Assembly (NCBI GenBank): GCA_964624465.1
Contig: CAZUZD010000015.1
Span: 1-43,643 of the forward strand
DNA from: CAZUZD01 sp964624465
GTDB lineage: Bacteria; Planctomycetota; Planctomycetia; Isosphaerales; Isosphaeraceae
Length of the DNA: 43,643 nucleotides
Direction: 5' to 3'
Position numbers and translations under genes: made by a program. Shown piece by piece: positions 7,633 through 15,654 of the stretch. Each line of letters starts with the position of its first letter. The stretch's first letter is position 1. Under the pieces are notes generated by a model that did not search any database, had not been told where the DNA came from, and saw nothing but the letters and a program-made list of their open reading frames with translations.

Positions 7633-9747
7633 ATGCTGCGACGATGGCTGCCCGGGGGACTGCTGCTCATGACGATGGCTCTCACTCCCAACGGCCCCGC
7701 CAGGGGCGACGACGGCAAGGGCGCGACGAGCCCCGATGATCCGTACCAGTGGCTGGAGGAGGTCGACGGCGCGAAGCCGCTGGAGTGGGTCAAGGAGCGC
7801 AACGCGGCCAGCACGAAGCTGCTCACCGAGGGCGCGGAATTCCAGGCCCTCCAGAGCCGCCTGCTGACCATCCTCGACTCCGATGCGCGCATCCCGTTCG
7901 TGCAAAAGATCGGGCCGCACTACTACAACTTCTGGCGCGATGCGAAGAACAAGCGTGGCCTCTGGCGCCGCACGACGCTGGAGGAGTACCGCAAGGCGAC
8001 CCCTCAGTGGGAAACCGTGCTCGACCTCGACGCGCTGGCGGCCTCCGAGCAGGAGAACTGGGTCTGGAAGGGGGCGAACGTGCTGCGCCCCGCCCAGACG
8101 CGCTGCCTGCTGTCGCTGTCGCGCGGCGGCGGCGACGCCAGCGTACTCCGCGAGTTTGACCTGACGAAGAAGGCGTTCGTCGAGGGCGGGTTCACGCTGG
8201 CCGAGGCCAAGAGCCGCGTCGCCTGGCGCGGGGAGGACAGCCTGTTCGTCGGCACCGACTTCGGCCCCGGCTCGCTCACCAAGTCGGGCTATCCCCGGAT
8301 CGTGAAGCAGTGGGCGCGCGGCACGCCGATCGACCAGGCGGAGATCGTCTACGAGGCGAAGCCGGACGACATGAGCGTCACCGCCTTCCGCGACCTCACC
8401 CCCGGCTTCGAGCGCGACCTGATCGTCCGCCAGATGACGTTCTGGACCAGCGAGGAGTTCCTCCGGCGCGATGGAAAACTCATCAAGCTGGAGAAGCCCG
8501 ACGACGCCCAGCTCGGTCTGCACCGCGAGTGGATGTTCGTGGAGCTGCGGTCCGACTGGAACGTCGGCGGCAAGTCGTATCCGGCCGGTGCCCTGCTGAC
8601 GATGAAGTTCGAGGACTTCCTCAAGGGCGACCGCACGTTCGAGGTGCTGTTCACCCCGACCGAGCGCAAGTCGCTGGCCAGCTACAGTCCGACCTTGCAC
8701 CACGTGATCCTCAACGAGCTGGACAACGTCCGCAACAAGCTCTACCTGCTCACTCCCAAGGATGGCCAGTGGACCCGCGAGCCGCTGCCGGGCGCGCCCG
8801 AGATCGGCACGGCGTCGGCCTCGCCCGTCGATGACGAGGAGTCGGACGACTACTTCCTGACGACCACCGGCTACCTCACGCCCACGACCCTGAGCCTGGG
8901 CACCGCCGGGGGCGCGGAGCCGGCGAAGCTCAAGGAGAATCCGGCGTTCTTCAACGCCAGCGGCCTGGCCGTGCAGCAGCACGAGGCCACCTCGGCCGAC
9001 GGCACCAAGGTGCCGTACTTCCTGGTCGGCAAGGCCGGCCTGCAGCTCGACGGCACGAACCCCACGCTGCTCTACGGCTACGGCGGGTTCGAGATCGCGC
9101 TGACGCCGAACTACTCGCCGGTGGTGGGCGCGGCCTGGCTGGAGTCGGGCGGCGTGTACGTGGTGGCGAACATCCGCGGCGGCGGCGAGTTCGGCCCGAA
9201 GTGGCACCAGGCGGCGCTCAAGGCCAACCGCGGCAAGGCGTATGACGACTTCATCGCCGTCGCCGAGGACCTGATCGCCCGCAAGGTCACCACCCCCGCG
9301 CACCTGGGCATCCAGGGCGGCTCCAACGGCGGCCTGCTCATGGGCAACATGCTCACCCGCCGCCCCGACCTCTTCGGCGCCATCGTCTGCCAGGTCCCCC
9401 TGCTCGACATGAACCGCTACCACAAGCTCCTCGCCGGCGCCAGCTGGATGGGAGAGTATGGCGACCCCGACGACCCGGCCCAGTGGTCGTTCATCCGCTC
9501 CTTTTCCCCCTACCACAACCTGAAGCCGGCCACGAAGTACCCCCGCACCCTCTTCACGACCTCGACCCGCGACGACCGGGTGCACCCCGGCCACGCCCGC
9601 AAGATGGTGGCCCGGATGCTGGAACAGGGGCACGATGTGCTGTACTACGAGAACACCGAGGGCGGGCACGCCGGCGCGGCCGACAACGCGCAGCAGGCCT
9701 TCATGTCGGCCCTGGCCTACACCTACCTGAGGCAGCAGCTCAAGTGA
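7633..9747 (+). CDS. Secreted prolyl oligopeptidase family serine peptidase (S9A)
   Basis: A 704-residue peptidase that cleaves short peptides, classically after proline. The ATG at 7633 begins a signal peptide (MLRRWLPGGLLLMTMAL, ending near NGPARG), so export is predicted. The mature protein starts with the family's DPYQWLEEVDG motif. Residues about 60-420 form the beta-propeller filter, and the alpha/beta-hydrolase domain covers the rest. Ser564 lies in GGSNGG, the acid in STRDDRVHPGH (Asp647 or 648) and His679 in EGGHAGAAD, giving a complete triad. Length is as expected for the family. Its TGA overlaps the ATG of the following deacylase gene (TGATG), indicating translational coupling. Some GAA/AAG-rich stretches look slightly less GC-rich than neighbouring genes, but transfer is not demonstrated. 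Confidence 0.95.
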   Translation: MLRRWLPGGLLLMTMALTPNGPARGDDGKGATSPDDPYQWLEEVDGAKPLEWVKERNAASTKLLTEGAEFQALQSRLLTILDSDARIPFVQKIGPHYYNFWRDAKNKRGLWRRTTLEEYRKATPQWETVLDLDALAASEQENWVWKGANVLRPAQTRCLLSLSRGGGDASVLREFDLTKKAFVEGGFTLAEAKSRVAWRGEDSLFVGTDFGPGSLTKSGYPRIVKQWARGTPIDQAEIVYEAKPDDMSVTAFRDLTPGFERDLIVRQMTFWTSEEFLRRDGKLIKLEKPDDAQLGLHREWMFVELRSDWNVGGKSYPAGALLTMKFEDFLKGDRTFEVLFTPTERKSLASYSPTLHHVILNELDNVRNKLYLLTPKDGQWTREPLPGAPEIGTASASPVDDEESDDYFLTTTGYLTPTTLSLGTAGGAEPAKLKENPAFFNASGLAVQQHEATSADGTKVPYFLVGKAGLQLDGTNPTLLYGYGGFEIALTPNYSPVVGAAWLESGGVYVVANIRGGGEFGPKWHQAALKANRGKAYDDFIAVAEDLIARKVTTPAHLGIQGGSNGGLLMGNMLTRRPDLFGAIVCQVPLLDMNRYHKLLAGASWMGEYGDPDDPAQWSFIRSFSPYHNLKPATKYPRTLFTTSTRDDRVHPGHARKMVARMLEQGHDVLYYENTEGGHAGAADNAQQAFMSALAYTYLRQQLK

Positions 9748-11471
9748 TGGCACACCGACCCCTCCGTGGGATCTCGGGCCGCACCCTCGGGGCGATCGTC
9801 GCGCTGCTCGCAGCGCTGGCGGTCGCCCCGCCTCGCGTGATGGCCGACGAGCCCCCCTACGACCTGATCCTCCGCAACGGCCGCATCGTCGACGGCACCG
9901 GCAACCCCTGGTTCACCGGCGATGTCGCGATCCGTGGCGACCGCATCGCCGCCGTCGGCCGCGTGCCCGCCGATGCCCCGGCGAAGCGCACGATCGACGC
10001 CACCGGCCTCATCGTGAGCCCCGGCTTCATCGACATCCACGGCCACTCCGACTGGCTGCTTTTCGAGGATGGCTCCGCCCCCGCCAAGATCCGCCAGGGC
10101 GTCACCACCGAGATCCTCGGCGAGCACGCCTCCGGCGGCCCCAACGTCGGCCAGCGCGCGGCGAAGCCGGTGGACATCCGCGGCGAGACGGTGAACATCG
10201 CGACCCTCGGCGATTACCTCGATGCGCTCGATCGCTCGGGCATCGCCATGAACGTCGGCACCTACGCAGGCCTCGGGAACGTCTGGGGCGCGGTGATGGG
10301 CGACTCGTTCGAGCGGCCCACGCCCGCGCAGCTCGACGCCATGGCCGCCGTGCTCGACCAGGCGATGGCCGACGGCGCCTTCGGGCTCTCGACCATGCTC
10401 GCCGACCCGCAGGCCCTGATCACCACCACCGACGATCTCGTGACACTGGCCGGCGTCGTCCGCCAGCGCGGCGGGATCTATTCGAGCCACATCCGCAACG
10501 AGGGGACCGAGGTCATCGCCGGCGTGAACGAAGCGATCGCCATCGGCGAGCGTGCCGGCGTGCCCGTCGACATCATCCACCTCAAGATCGCCGACCAGCG
10601 CCTCTGGGGCCGGATGAACGAGCTGATCACCCTGATCACCGAGGCCCGCCAGCGGGGCGTGAACGTGCAGGCGAACGTGTACCCCTACACGCGCGGCAAC
10701 AACGACCTCGTGACCATTTTACCCCCCTGGGCCCACGAGGGCGGCCGCACCGCCCTGCTCGACCGCCTCCAGGACGCCGACGCCCGCACCCGCATGAAGC
10801 GCGACATCACCAGCGGCCTGCCCGGCTGGTACAACCACTACCTCGCCGTCGGCGGCGACTGGTCGCGCATGCTCATCAGCGCCAGGCTGACCGCCCCCAA
10901 TCGCGGCTTCGAGGGCCAGACGATGGACGTCGTCATCGCCCGCCGCGCCGAGGGCCGCGACCCCAGGCCCGACCCGCTCGACACCCTGTTCGACCTGCTC
11001 CTCGAAGAGGGCGGCTCCGTCGGCACGATCTACGCCCACCACACCGAGGCCGACATGAACCTCGCCCTGTCGCAGCCCTGGTGCTCGGTCGGCTCCGACG
11101 GCAGCGCCTTCGCCGTCGCCGGCCCCCTGCGCCGCGGCCACCCGCACCCCCGCAGCTTCGGCACCTTCCCCCGCGTCCTCGGCGAATACGTCCGCGAGCG
11201 GAAGCTCCTCACCCTCGAAGACGCCGTCCGCAAGCTCACCTCCGCCAACGCCTCCAAGATCGGCCTCACCGACCGCGGCCTGCTCCGCCCCGGGATGCGC
11301 GCGGACGTGACCCTCTTCAACCCCACCACCGTGCTCGACCGCTCCACCTTCCTCGACCCCTTCGCCTACCCCGACGGCATCCCCACCGTCATCGTCAACG
11401 GCGTCCTCGTCCTCGACAACGGCCACCCCACCGCCGCCCGCCCCGGCCGCGCCCTGCGGCACGGGCGCTGA
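9747..11471 (+). CDS. Secreted N-acyl-D-amino-acid deacylase / D-aminoacylase-like amidohydrolase
   Basis: A 574-residue amidohydrolase of the D-aminoacylase group, which removes acyl groups from N-acyl-D-amino acids or hydrolyses related amides. The N-terminus is a signal peptide (about residues 1-34). DLILRNGRIVDGTG opens the small beta-domain. Metal ligands are visible as HGHSD (His98, His100) and later SSHIRNEG and IIHLK, with the catalytic aspartate in GSDGSAF. The C-terminal strand GMRADVTLFNP returns to the beta-domain. The ATG at 9747 overlaps the stop of the prolyl oligopeptidase by one base, so the two are co-translated. Together they suggest extracytoplasmic breakdown of peptides or peptidoglycan-derived D-amino-acid compounds; the substrate is not deducible. 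Confidence 0.92.
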   Translation: MAHRPLRGISGRTLGAIVALLAALAVAPPRVMADEPPYDLILRNGRIVDGTGNPWFTGDVAIRGDRIAAVGRVPADAPAKRTIDATGLIVSPGFIDIHGHSDWLLFEDGSAPAKIRQGVTTEILGEHASGGPNVGQRAAKPVDIRGETVNIATLGDYLDALDRSGIAMNVGTYAGLGNVWGAVMGDSFERPTPAQLDAMAAVLDQAMADGAFGLSTMLADPQALITTTDDLVTLAGVVRQRGGIYSSHIRNEGTEVIAGVNEAIAIGERAGVPVDIIHLKIADQRLWGRMNELITLITEARQRGVNVQANVYPYTRGNNDLVTILPPWAHEGGRTALLDRLQDADARTRMKRDITSGLPGWYNHYLAVGGDWSRMLISARLTAPNRGFEGQTMDVVIARRAEGRDPRPDPLDTLFDLLLEEGGSVGTIYAHHTEADMNLALSQPWCSVGSDGSAFAVAGPLRRGHPHPRSFGTFPRVLGEYVRERKLLTLEDAVRKLTSANASKIGLTDRGLLRPGMRADVTLFNPTTVLDRSTFLDPFAYPDGIPTVIVNGVLVLDNGHPTAARPGRALRHGR

Positions 11472-11507
11472 ACAGGGTCTCACGGAACGGGCCTGCCCTT
11501 TGACGCT

Positions 11508-11641
11508 GGGTGGCTGGGGTCTCGGCACGAGACCCCGGCGCTCCCGATGCCGCCATGAACCAGGTGGGTGTCTGGACTCTCAACCTCAAGTGCCGGCGGT
11601 CGGTCATAGGACCGGGGTCTCTGCCGAGACCCCAGCCACCC
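11508..11641. repeat. Dispersed palindrome family B (GGTGGCTGGGGTC type), paired arms
   Basis: Left arm 11508-11541 contains GGTGGCTGGGGTCTCG followed by its own reverse complement GAGACCCC. Right arm 11612-11641 contains GGGGTCTC...GAGACCCC ending AGCCACCC. Each arm is a hairpin, and the arms are also inverted copies of each other about 70 bases apart. Related copies occur at 29475-29600 and 41094-41136. No coding capacity is evident. Confidence 0.6.
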
Positions 11642-11758
11642 GTCGTTGCCGCTCTGGGAAGCGATGCAACCTTCGCAAGGATTGGCCACATTCGCTCAGG
11701 TATCTTTACAGCGGGGCGGCACCCCGGTCCCACGCGGTTTTGGATCCAGGGTAATCCG

Positions 11759-11950
11759 TTGACCTCTTATGGACAACGCGTGGGCCGGCATGAGTTGACT
11801 TATCTCGGGGCAGCGTTGCGGGGGCAGGGTGACAACCTCCTCCATGAGATCGCCGTCCGAGCGGCAACGACTCCGGAGAACCTCGCCCTTGGTGGCGGAG
11901 CCTTCGTCGTCTTGGTTGGCGGGACGGCGTACCTGGTGTTCGGACGATGA
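11759..11950 (+). CDS. Possible small membrane protein, unrecognised
   Basis: A possible 63-residue product from a TTG at 11759, preceded by AGGG; the frame is open further upstream but runs through the family B repeat, so the true start is unsure. The C-terminal third is one hydrophobic helix (LALGGGAFVVLVGGTAYLVF). Its stop overlaps the ATG of the next small ORF (ATGA). The DNA here is visibly less GC-rich than the surroundings. It could be a foreign remnant or not a gene. Confidence 0.3.
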   Translation: MTSYGQRVGRHELTYLGAALRGQGDNLLHEIAVRAATTPENLALGGGAFVVLVGGTAYLVFGR

Positions 11951-12132
11951 GGCGTGGCGCCTTGCTCTTGTGGCTCGGCTTCTTGATTGCCGCCCTGATC
12001 GGCAACGGCACGGAATGGGCATTGGCGAGGTATACGACCCTGGCCGCTCTGCCGGGATTCCTCATCGGCATCTGTGCCGGGTTCGCTTCGCTGATCGTCT
12101 ACGCCGCGAGCGTCACCAAGATCGGGATGTGA
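11947..12132 (+). CDS. Possible 61-residue two-helix membrane protein
   Basis: It starts with ATG overlapping the upstream stop (ATGA). The product has two hydrophobic helices, about residues 5-19 (LLLWLGFLIAALIG) and 34-55 (LPGFLIGICAGFASLIVYAAS), joined by a short polar loop, with a charged C-terminus. No family is recognised. The four-base overlap with the preceding ORF supports both being translated, but the low-GC setting between repeats leaves open that this is decayed acquired DNA. Confidence 0.42.
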   Translation: MRRGALLLWLGFLIAALIGNGTEWALARYTTLAALPGFLIGICAGFASLIVYAASVTKIGM

Positions 12133-12162
12133 TACGGGTTCTATTGAATTTCCGCGCGGAGC

Positions 12163-12211
12163 GGGGTAGCCCAGACGACTGGTTCGTCCGGGTCGCGCAG
12201 CGACAGGCGGC
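12163..12211 (+). repeat. Dispersed repeat family C (GACGACTGGTTCGTCCGGG type)
   Basis: GGGGTAGCCCAGACGACT is followed by TTCGTCCGGGTCGCGCAGCG and ends CGACAGGCGGC. It closely matches, in reverse, 15522-15575 and 41211-41244, and shares its core with the perfect hairpin at 17408-17444 and the weaker copy at 15388-15415. Confidence 0.6.
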
Positions 12212-12339
12212 GTCGGTCCGGCCAGCCGATCGGAACACTTACCGTGTGACCAGGGATGGCGGCTCGGGCCAAACTCCAGGGCAGGAGGCTCCCGCCGATG
12301 GCGTGAGGCTTCATCGAGTCTTTTTCTCAGGCAATCTGC

Positions 12340-12345
12340 TACAGT
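12340..12345 (+). promoter_or_regulatory. Candidate -10 (TACAGT) for sulfotransferase gene
   Basis: TACAGT about 52 bases before the ATG at 12398, in an AT-richer patch that includes CTTTTTCTC. No convincing -35. Confidence 0.3.
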
Positions 12346-12397
12346 GTGCTTCTCGTGAGAGCCGACCTCCGGACCTGGCACGAAGGCCAATGTCGCC

Positions 12398-13222
12398 ATG
12401 GCCGCTGCCGCGTTCGGAATCTTGCACTTCGACCCCGGCATGAGTGACGCGATCGAACGCCGCGTGTTCTGCATCGTGGCACTGCAGCGGTCGGGGACGA
12501 CCTGGCTGGTGGAGCTGCTGAATCAGCATGCGCAGGTGCGGTGCTCGAGCGAGATCCTCAACGCGGACCCGTTCGAGCACGGGGTGCCGGCCGTCGGGGC
12601 CGACGGGGAGGCCTCGTGCCACGGGTTCAAGATCCTCGAATGGCAGAACGCCTGGTGGCTGCCGAAGTTGACCGCGAGCCCGCAGGTGCCGGTGCTCCTG
12701 CAGTGGCGGTCGAACCCGGTGCGGCACCTGTACTCGACGCTCGCCGCCGAGCGGTCGGGGGTGTATCACGACAAGCCCGTCGGGCGACAGTTGCGCGATC
12801 GCTGGAGGTCGGCCGGGCAGGCGCTGGCGCGGCAGGAGTGGGGCTACGTGGCGTTCGCGGCGCGGACGCTGCCGAAGCTGGCCCTGACCGGCCTGCTCGG
12901 GCGGCCGCTCTACACGCCCGAGCCGCTGCGGATCGCCCCGGAGGAGCTGGACCGGTTCATCGCGGAGAACGCCAGTCGCCTGGCCGGGCTCCGCCAGACG
13001 CTCCAGGAGCGCGGCGGGCCGTGCCTCGAGGTAACGTACGAGGAACTCGCGGGTCCCGACCATCGCCAGACCCTCGCGAGGGTTCAGGAGTTCCTGGGCC
13101 TTCCGGTGCAGGAGCTTCGCTCCACGATGCGCAAGCTCAACGATGCGCCGCTGCGGGACCTCCTGACGAACCATGACGAGCTCCGCGATCATTGCCGCCA
13201 GCACGGGATCGACTTCGAATGA
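12398..13222 (+). CDS. Sulfotransferase family protein (PAPS-dependent)
   Basis: A 274-residue protein that probably transfers sulfate from PAPS to a glycan or other acceptor. The 5'-phosphosulfate-binding loop is visible as VALQRSGTTWLVELL (about residues 28-42). The 3'-phosphate-binding segment is QWRSNPVRHLYSTL. The C-terminal EVTYEEL and helical end are typical of the Stf0/sulfotransferase-3 group. An internal ATG at 12440 (MSDAIERR) is a possible later start that would still keep the loop. It is followed by a polysaccharide pyruvyltransferase and a glycosyltransferase in the same direction, which suggests it decorates an anionic surface polysaccharide. Confidence 0.85.
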   Translation: MAAAAFGILHFDPGMSDAIERRVFCIVALQRSGTTWLVELLNQHAQVRCSSEILNADPFEHGVPAVGADGEASCHGFKILEWQNAWWLPKLTASPQVPVLLQWRSNPVRHLYSTLAAERSGVYHDKPVGRQLRDRWRSAGQALARQEWGYVAFAARTLPKLALTGLLGRPLYTPEPLRIAPEELDRFIAENASRLAGLRQTLQERGGPCLEVTYEELAGPDHRQTLARVQEFLGLPVQELRSTMRKLNDAPLRDLLTNHDELRDHCRQHGIDFE

Positions 13223-13328
13223 TGAGGTCCGCGGGCCTCGATGTTGCGGGGCGCTTCCGAGAACGCCTCGGGGTCGGACCCTGGCCGATCCCAGGGTCCG
13301 ACCAGCCGAGTGAGAGTCGATCCTGGCG

Positions 13329-14243
13329 ATGAACGCGACCGACGCTGCCTCCGGGAACCCCGGGACCACCGAGCGGGCGGGCGGGGAGACCCCGCGTCAG
13401 AGCTGCCTGGTGTACCGGGTGAGCAACCTCGGCGACATGATCCAGACGCTGGCGCTGACCCGCCTGCTGCCGCCGATGACCGGCGTGTTCCGGCACGACC
13501 TGGGCAGCGCCCCGACCGACCGGACGTTCGTCGTGAACGGCTTCCTGGAGCGGGACACGCCGCCGCGGGCCGGCGCCCCGTGCCTGTTCGCCGGCGTGAG
13601 CGGCCCGCACATGCGGCGGGCCCGCTACCTGGAGTGGCTGCGGCGGTCCCCCTGGCCGGTCGGAGCCCGCGACCCGGCGACGGTGCGGCGGCTGGCGGCG
13701 GCGGGCCTGGCGACGGAGCTCGTCGGCTGCGCCACCCTCACCCTGCCGCGCCACCAGGGCCCACGATCCGGTGTCTACTCGGTCGACTGCGACGGCCCCG
13801 GCACGCGGCTGACGCACCGGATCTCGCGTGAGGAGCCGGTGGCGCAGCAGTGGGATCGGGCGACGGATCTGCTGGCGATGTACCGGACGGCCGAGGCGGT
13901 GCACACGTCGCGCCTGCACGTGGCGCTGCCGTGCCTGGCCTTCGGCACCCCGGTCTGGATCGCCCGCCCCGACTCCGCGCCGCTGCCCGACCGGTTCTCG
14001 CTTGTCGAGGAGCTTGGCGTCCCGTACGAGACGCTGGTCGTCCACGACGTGACCCCGGCCGCCGACCGCTACCGGCAGTTCCTCCGGACGCACCTCGATG
14101 GCGTGGTCGGCTCGGGTGAGCCGGTGCGGCCCACGCTGGTCACGCCCGACCGGCTGCGATGGCCCGATGCCACCCGGTTCCGATTCGACGACCTGCGGAT
14201 CGCTCTGCGAGCCCGGTGGCAAAGCCTCGCGAGGGCCCGTTGA
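13329..14243 (+). CDS. Polysaccharide pyruvyl transferase family protein
   Basis: A 304-residue protein of the PS_pyruv_trans family (GT-B-like fold), which adds pyruvate ketals from phosphoenolpyruvate to sugars of exopolysaccharides. The N-terminal YRVSNLGDMIQTLAL and the C-terminal HTSRLHVALPCLAFGTPVW motif are diagnostic. It lies 106 bases behind the sulfotransferase gene, and its TGA overlaps the TTG start of the glycosyltransferase. The acceptor sugar cannot be deduced. Confidence 0.85.
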   Translation: MNATDAASGNPGTTERAGGETPRQSCLVYRVSNLGDMIQTLALTRLLPPMTGVFRHDLGSAPTDRTFVVNGFLERDTPPRAGAPCLFAGVSGPHMRRARYLEWLRRSPWPVGARDPATVRRLAAAGLATELVGCATLTLPRHQGPRSGVYSVDCDGPGTRLTHRISREEPVAQQWDRATDLLAMYRTAEAVHTSRLHVALPCLAFGTPVWIARPDSAPLPDRFSLVEELGVPYETLVVHDVTPAADRYRQFLRTHLDGVVGSGEPVRPTLVTPDRLRWPDATRFRFDDLRIALRARWQSLARAR

Positions 14244-15346
14244 GCCGTCGCGAAGATCGCCCCCTGAAGGTCCTGATGGTCGTGAACCAGCTCCGGGACG
14301 GGGGGACCGAGATCCTGGCGGCCGACCTCGCCGGTGGGCTGGCGGCGCATGGCGTGGACTGCCGCCTCGCGGCCTTGCACGCCAGCCCCGGCGACGGCGA
14401 CACCTACGACGTCGCCACCCAGGTGCTCGGCGACCGCATCACCATGCGGGCGATTCCCCGCGCCTGCTTGCGACTGCGGGACCTCTGCCATCGCGACCGC
14501 CCCGACCTGGTGCACAGCCACGGCGAGGCGCCGACGCTGGTCGGTCGGCTCGTGTGCCGGCAGCTCGGACTGCCGCACGTCGTGACCGCCCACACCCTGC
14601 GCCCCTGGCACTGGCGCCGCCGCCTGGGCCGGGTCCTCGAGCGCCAGACCGCCCCGCTGACCCGCCAGTTCGCCGCCGTGTCCGAGGCGGTCGGCCACAT
14701 GCTGCGGGACGAGCTCGGCATCCCGGCCGATCGCATCCGGGTGATCCCGAACTGGGTTCCGCGAACCCGGGAGCCGGACGCGGTCGGACCGATGCCCCTA
14801 CCGGGTCAGCCCACGATCCTCCACGTCGCTCGGCTCGACGTGGCCAAGGGGCAGGACCTCCTGCTCGATGCATTCGCGCAGACGCGCCGGGTGTTCCCGG
14901 AGGCCGTCCTCTGGATCGTCGGCACCGGCCCCGAGGAGTCCCGGCTGCGGCGCCTGGCCGGCGCGGGGGTCACCTTCCTCGGCTACCGCGCCGACGTGCC
15001 CCACCTGCTCCGCCAGGCGGACCTGTTCGTGCTGTCGTCCCACTGGGAGGGCATGCCGCTGTCGATCCTCGAGGCGATGGCCGCCGGGCTCCCGGTCGTC
15101 GCCACCGCCGTCGGCGGCGTCCCCGAGATCGTGCACGACGGGATCACCGGCCGCCTGGTGCCGCCCGATAACCCCCAGGCGCTGGCCGAGGGCCTGATCG
15201 CCTGCCTGCGCGATCCGCTCCGCGCCCGCAAGCTGGCCGCCGCCGGCCAGCGGCAGTGCCAGGACCTGCGCCAGCGGGGGCTGGCCGCCTATCGCGACTG
15301 GTACGAACAGGCACTCCGGCACCGACCAGAAGCCCGACGCCCGTAG
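14240..15346 (+). CDS. GT4-family glycosyltransferase, TTG start
   Basis: A 368-residue retaining glycosyltransferase of GT-B fold. The N-terminal Rossmann strand is LKVLMVVNQLRDGGTEI. Later come VSEAVGHMLRDELGI, IRVIPNWVP, the sugar-nucleotide half starting ILHVARLDVAKGQDLL, and the donor-binding EGMPLSILEAMAAGLPVV with the E-x7-E motif. The start is taken as TTG at 14240, overlapping the upstream TGA as TTGA, with GAGGG five bases before. The next ATG (14276) would cut the first beta-strand. The overlap implies translational coupling with the pyruvyltransferase. Confidence 0.9.
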   Translation: MSRREDRPLKVLMVVNQLRDGGTEILAADLAGGLAAHGVDCRLAALHASPGDGDTYDVATQVLGDRITMRAIPRACLRLRDLCHRDRPDLVHSHGEAPTLVGRLVCRQLGLPHVVTAHTLRPWHWRRRLGRVLERQTAPLTRQFAAVSEAVGHMLRDELGIPADRIRVIPNWVPRTREPDAVGPMPLPGQPTILHVARLDVAKGQDLLLDAFAQTRRVFPEAVLWIVGTGPEESRLRRLAGAGVTFLGYRADVPHLLRQADLFVLSSHWEGMPLSILEAMAAGLPVVATAVGGVPEIVHDGITGRLVPPDNPQALAEGLIACLRDPLRARKLAAAGQRQCQDLRQRGLAAYRDWYEQALRHRPEARRP

Positions 15347-15387
15347 CCGATCCGCCCCAGGCCCGCCCCGACCCGCGCTCGACTCCC

Positions 15388-15415
15388 ACGACGAAGTCGT
15401 CCGAGCGACCCCGCT
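15388..15415 (-). repeat. Family C repeat, diverged copy
   Basis: ACGACGAAGTCGTCCGAGCGACCCC, reverse oriented relative to 12163-12211. It contains the GACGAC...GTCGTC palindrome core and is followed by a GATC element also found near the 12163 copy. Confidence 0.4.
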
Positions 15416-15521
15416 GTTCCGATCAACCGACAAACAGTCGCTCGGCAGGAGGGCGTCACCGTCTGCCCTCCAGGATCTGGTCGTGCGCAGCCGGCATCGG
15501 ACCCGCGGCGGCCTCACCCGA

Positions 15522-15575
15522 GCCGCCTGTCGCTGCGCGACCCGGACAATCCAGTCGTCCGGGCGATCCGGCTCG
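15522..15575 (-). repeat. Family C repeat, close copy next to the tRNA
   Basis: The reverse complement of this stretch matches 12163-12211 through GACGACTGG, GTCCGGGTCGCGCAGCG and ACAGGCGGC. It ends 8 bases from the 3' end of the tRNA gene. Confidence 0.6.
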
Positions 15576-15582
15576 TGTTCAG

Positions 15583-15654
15583 TGCGGCTGGCAGGATTCG
15601 AACCTGCGATCACCCGATTATGAGTCGAGGCCTTTACCGCTAAGTTACAGCCGC
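15583..15654 (-). tRNA. tRNA with CAT anticodon (elongator Met or Ile2)
   Basis: The minus strand folds into a complete 72-base tRNA. It has a 7-bp acceptor stem GCGGCTG/CAGCCGC and a D-arm ACTT-AGCGGTA-AAGG with an A·G mismatch at 10-25. The anticodon stem CTCGA/TCGGG carries loop CTCATAA. The T-arm is GCAGG-TTCGAAT-CCTGC, and the discriminator is A. CCA is not encoded. G1-C72 pairing and the absence of three G-C pairs beside the anticodon argue against initiator tRNA. With CAT it is elongator Met, or Ile2 if the wobble C is modified to lysidine; sequence alone does not settle this. Confidence 0.9.

Noticed and set aside
7048..9753. Open frame of about 900 codons on the minus strand across the Kelch and prolyl oligopeptidase genes
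   Set aside because: It covers parts of two well-supported plus-strand genes and has no domain signal; shadow of GC bias.
11510..11758. Starting the small ORF ending at 11950 at 11510
   Set aside because: The first half would be encoded by the family B palindromic repeat, which is present elsewhere without an ORF; a later start is more plausible.
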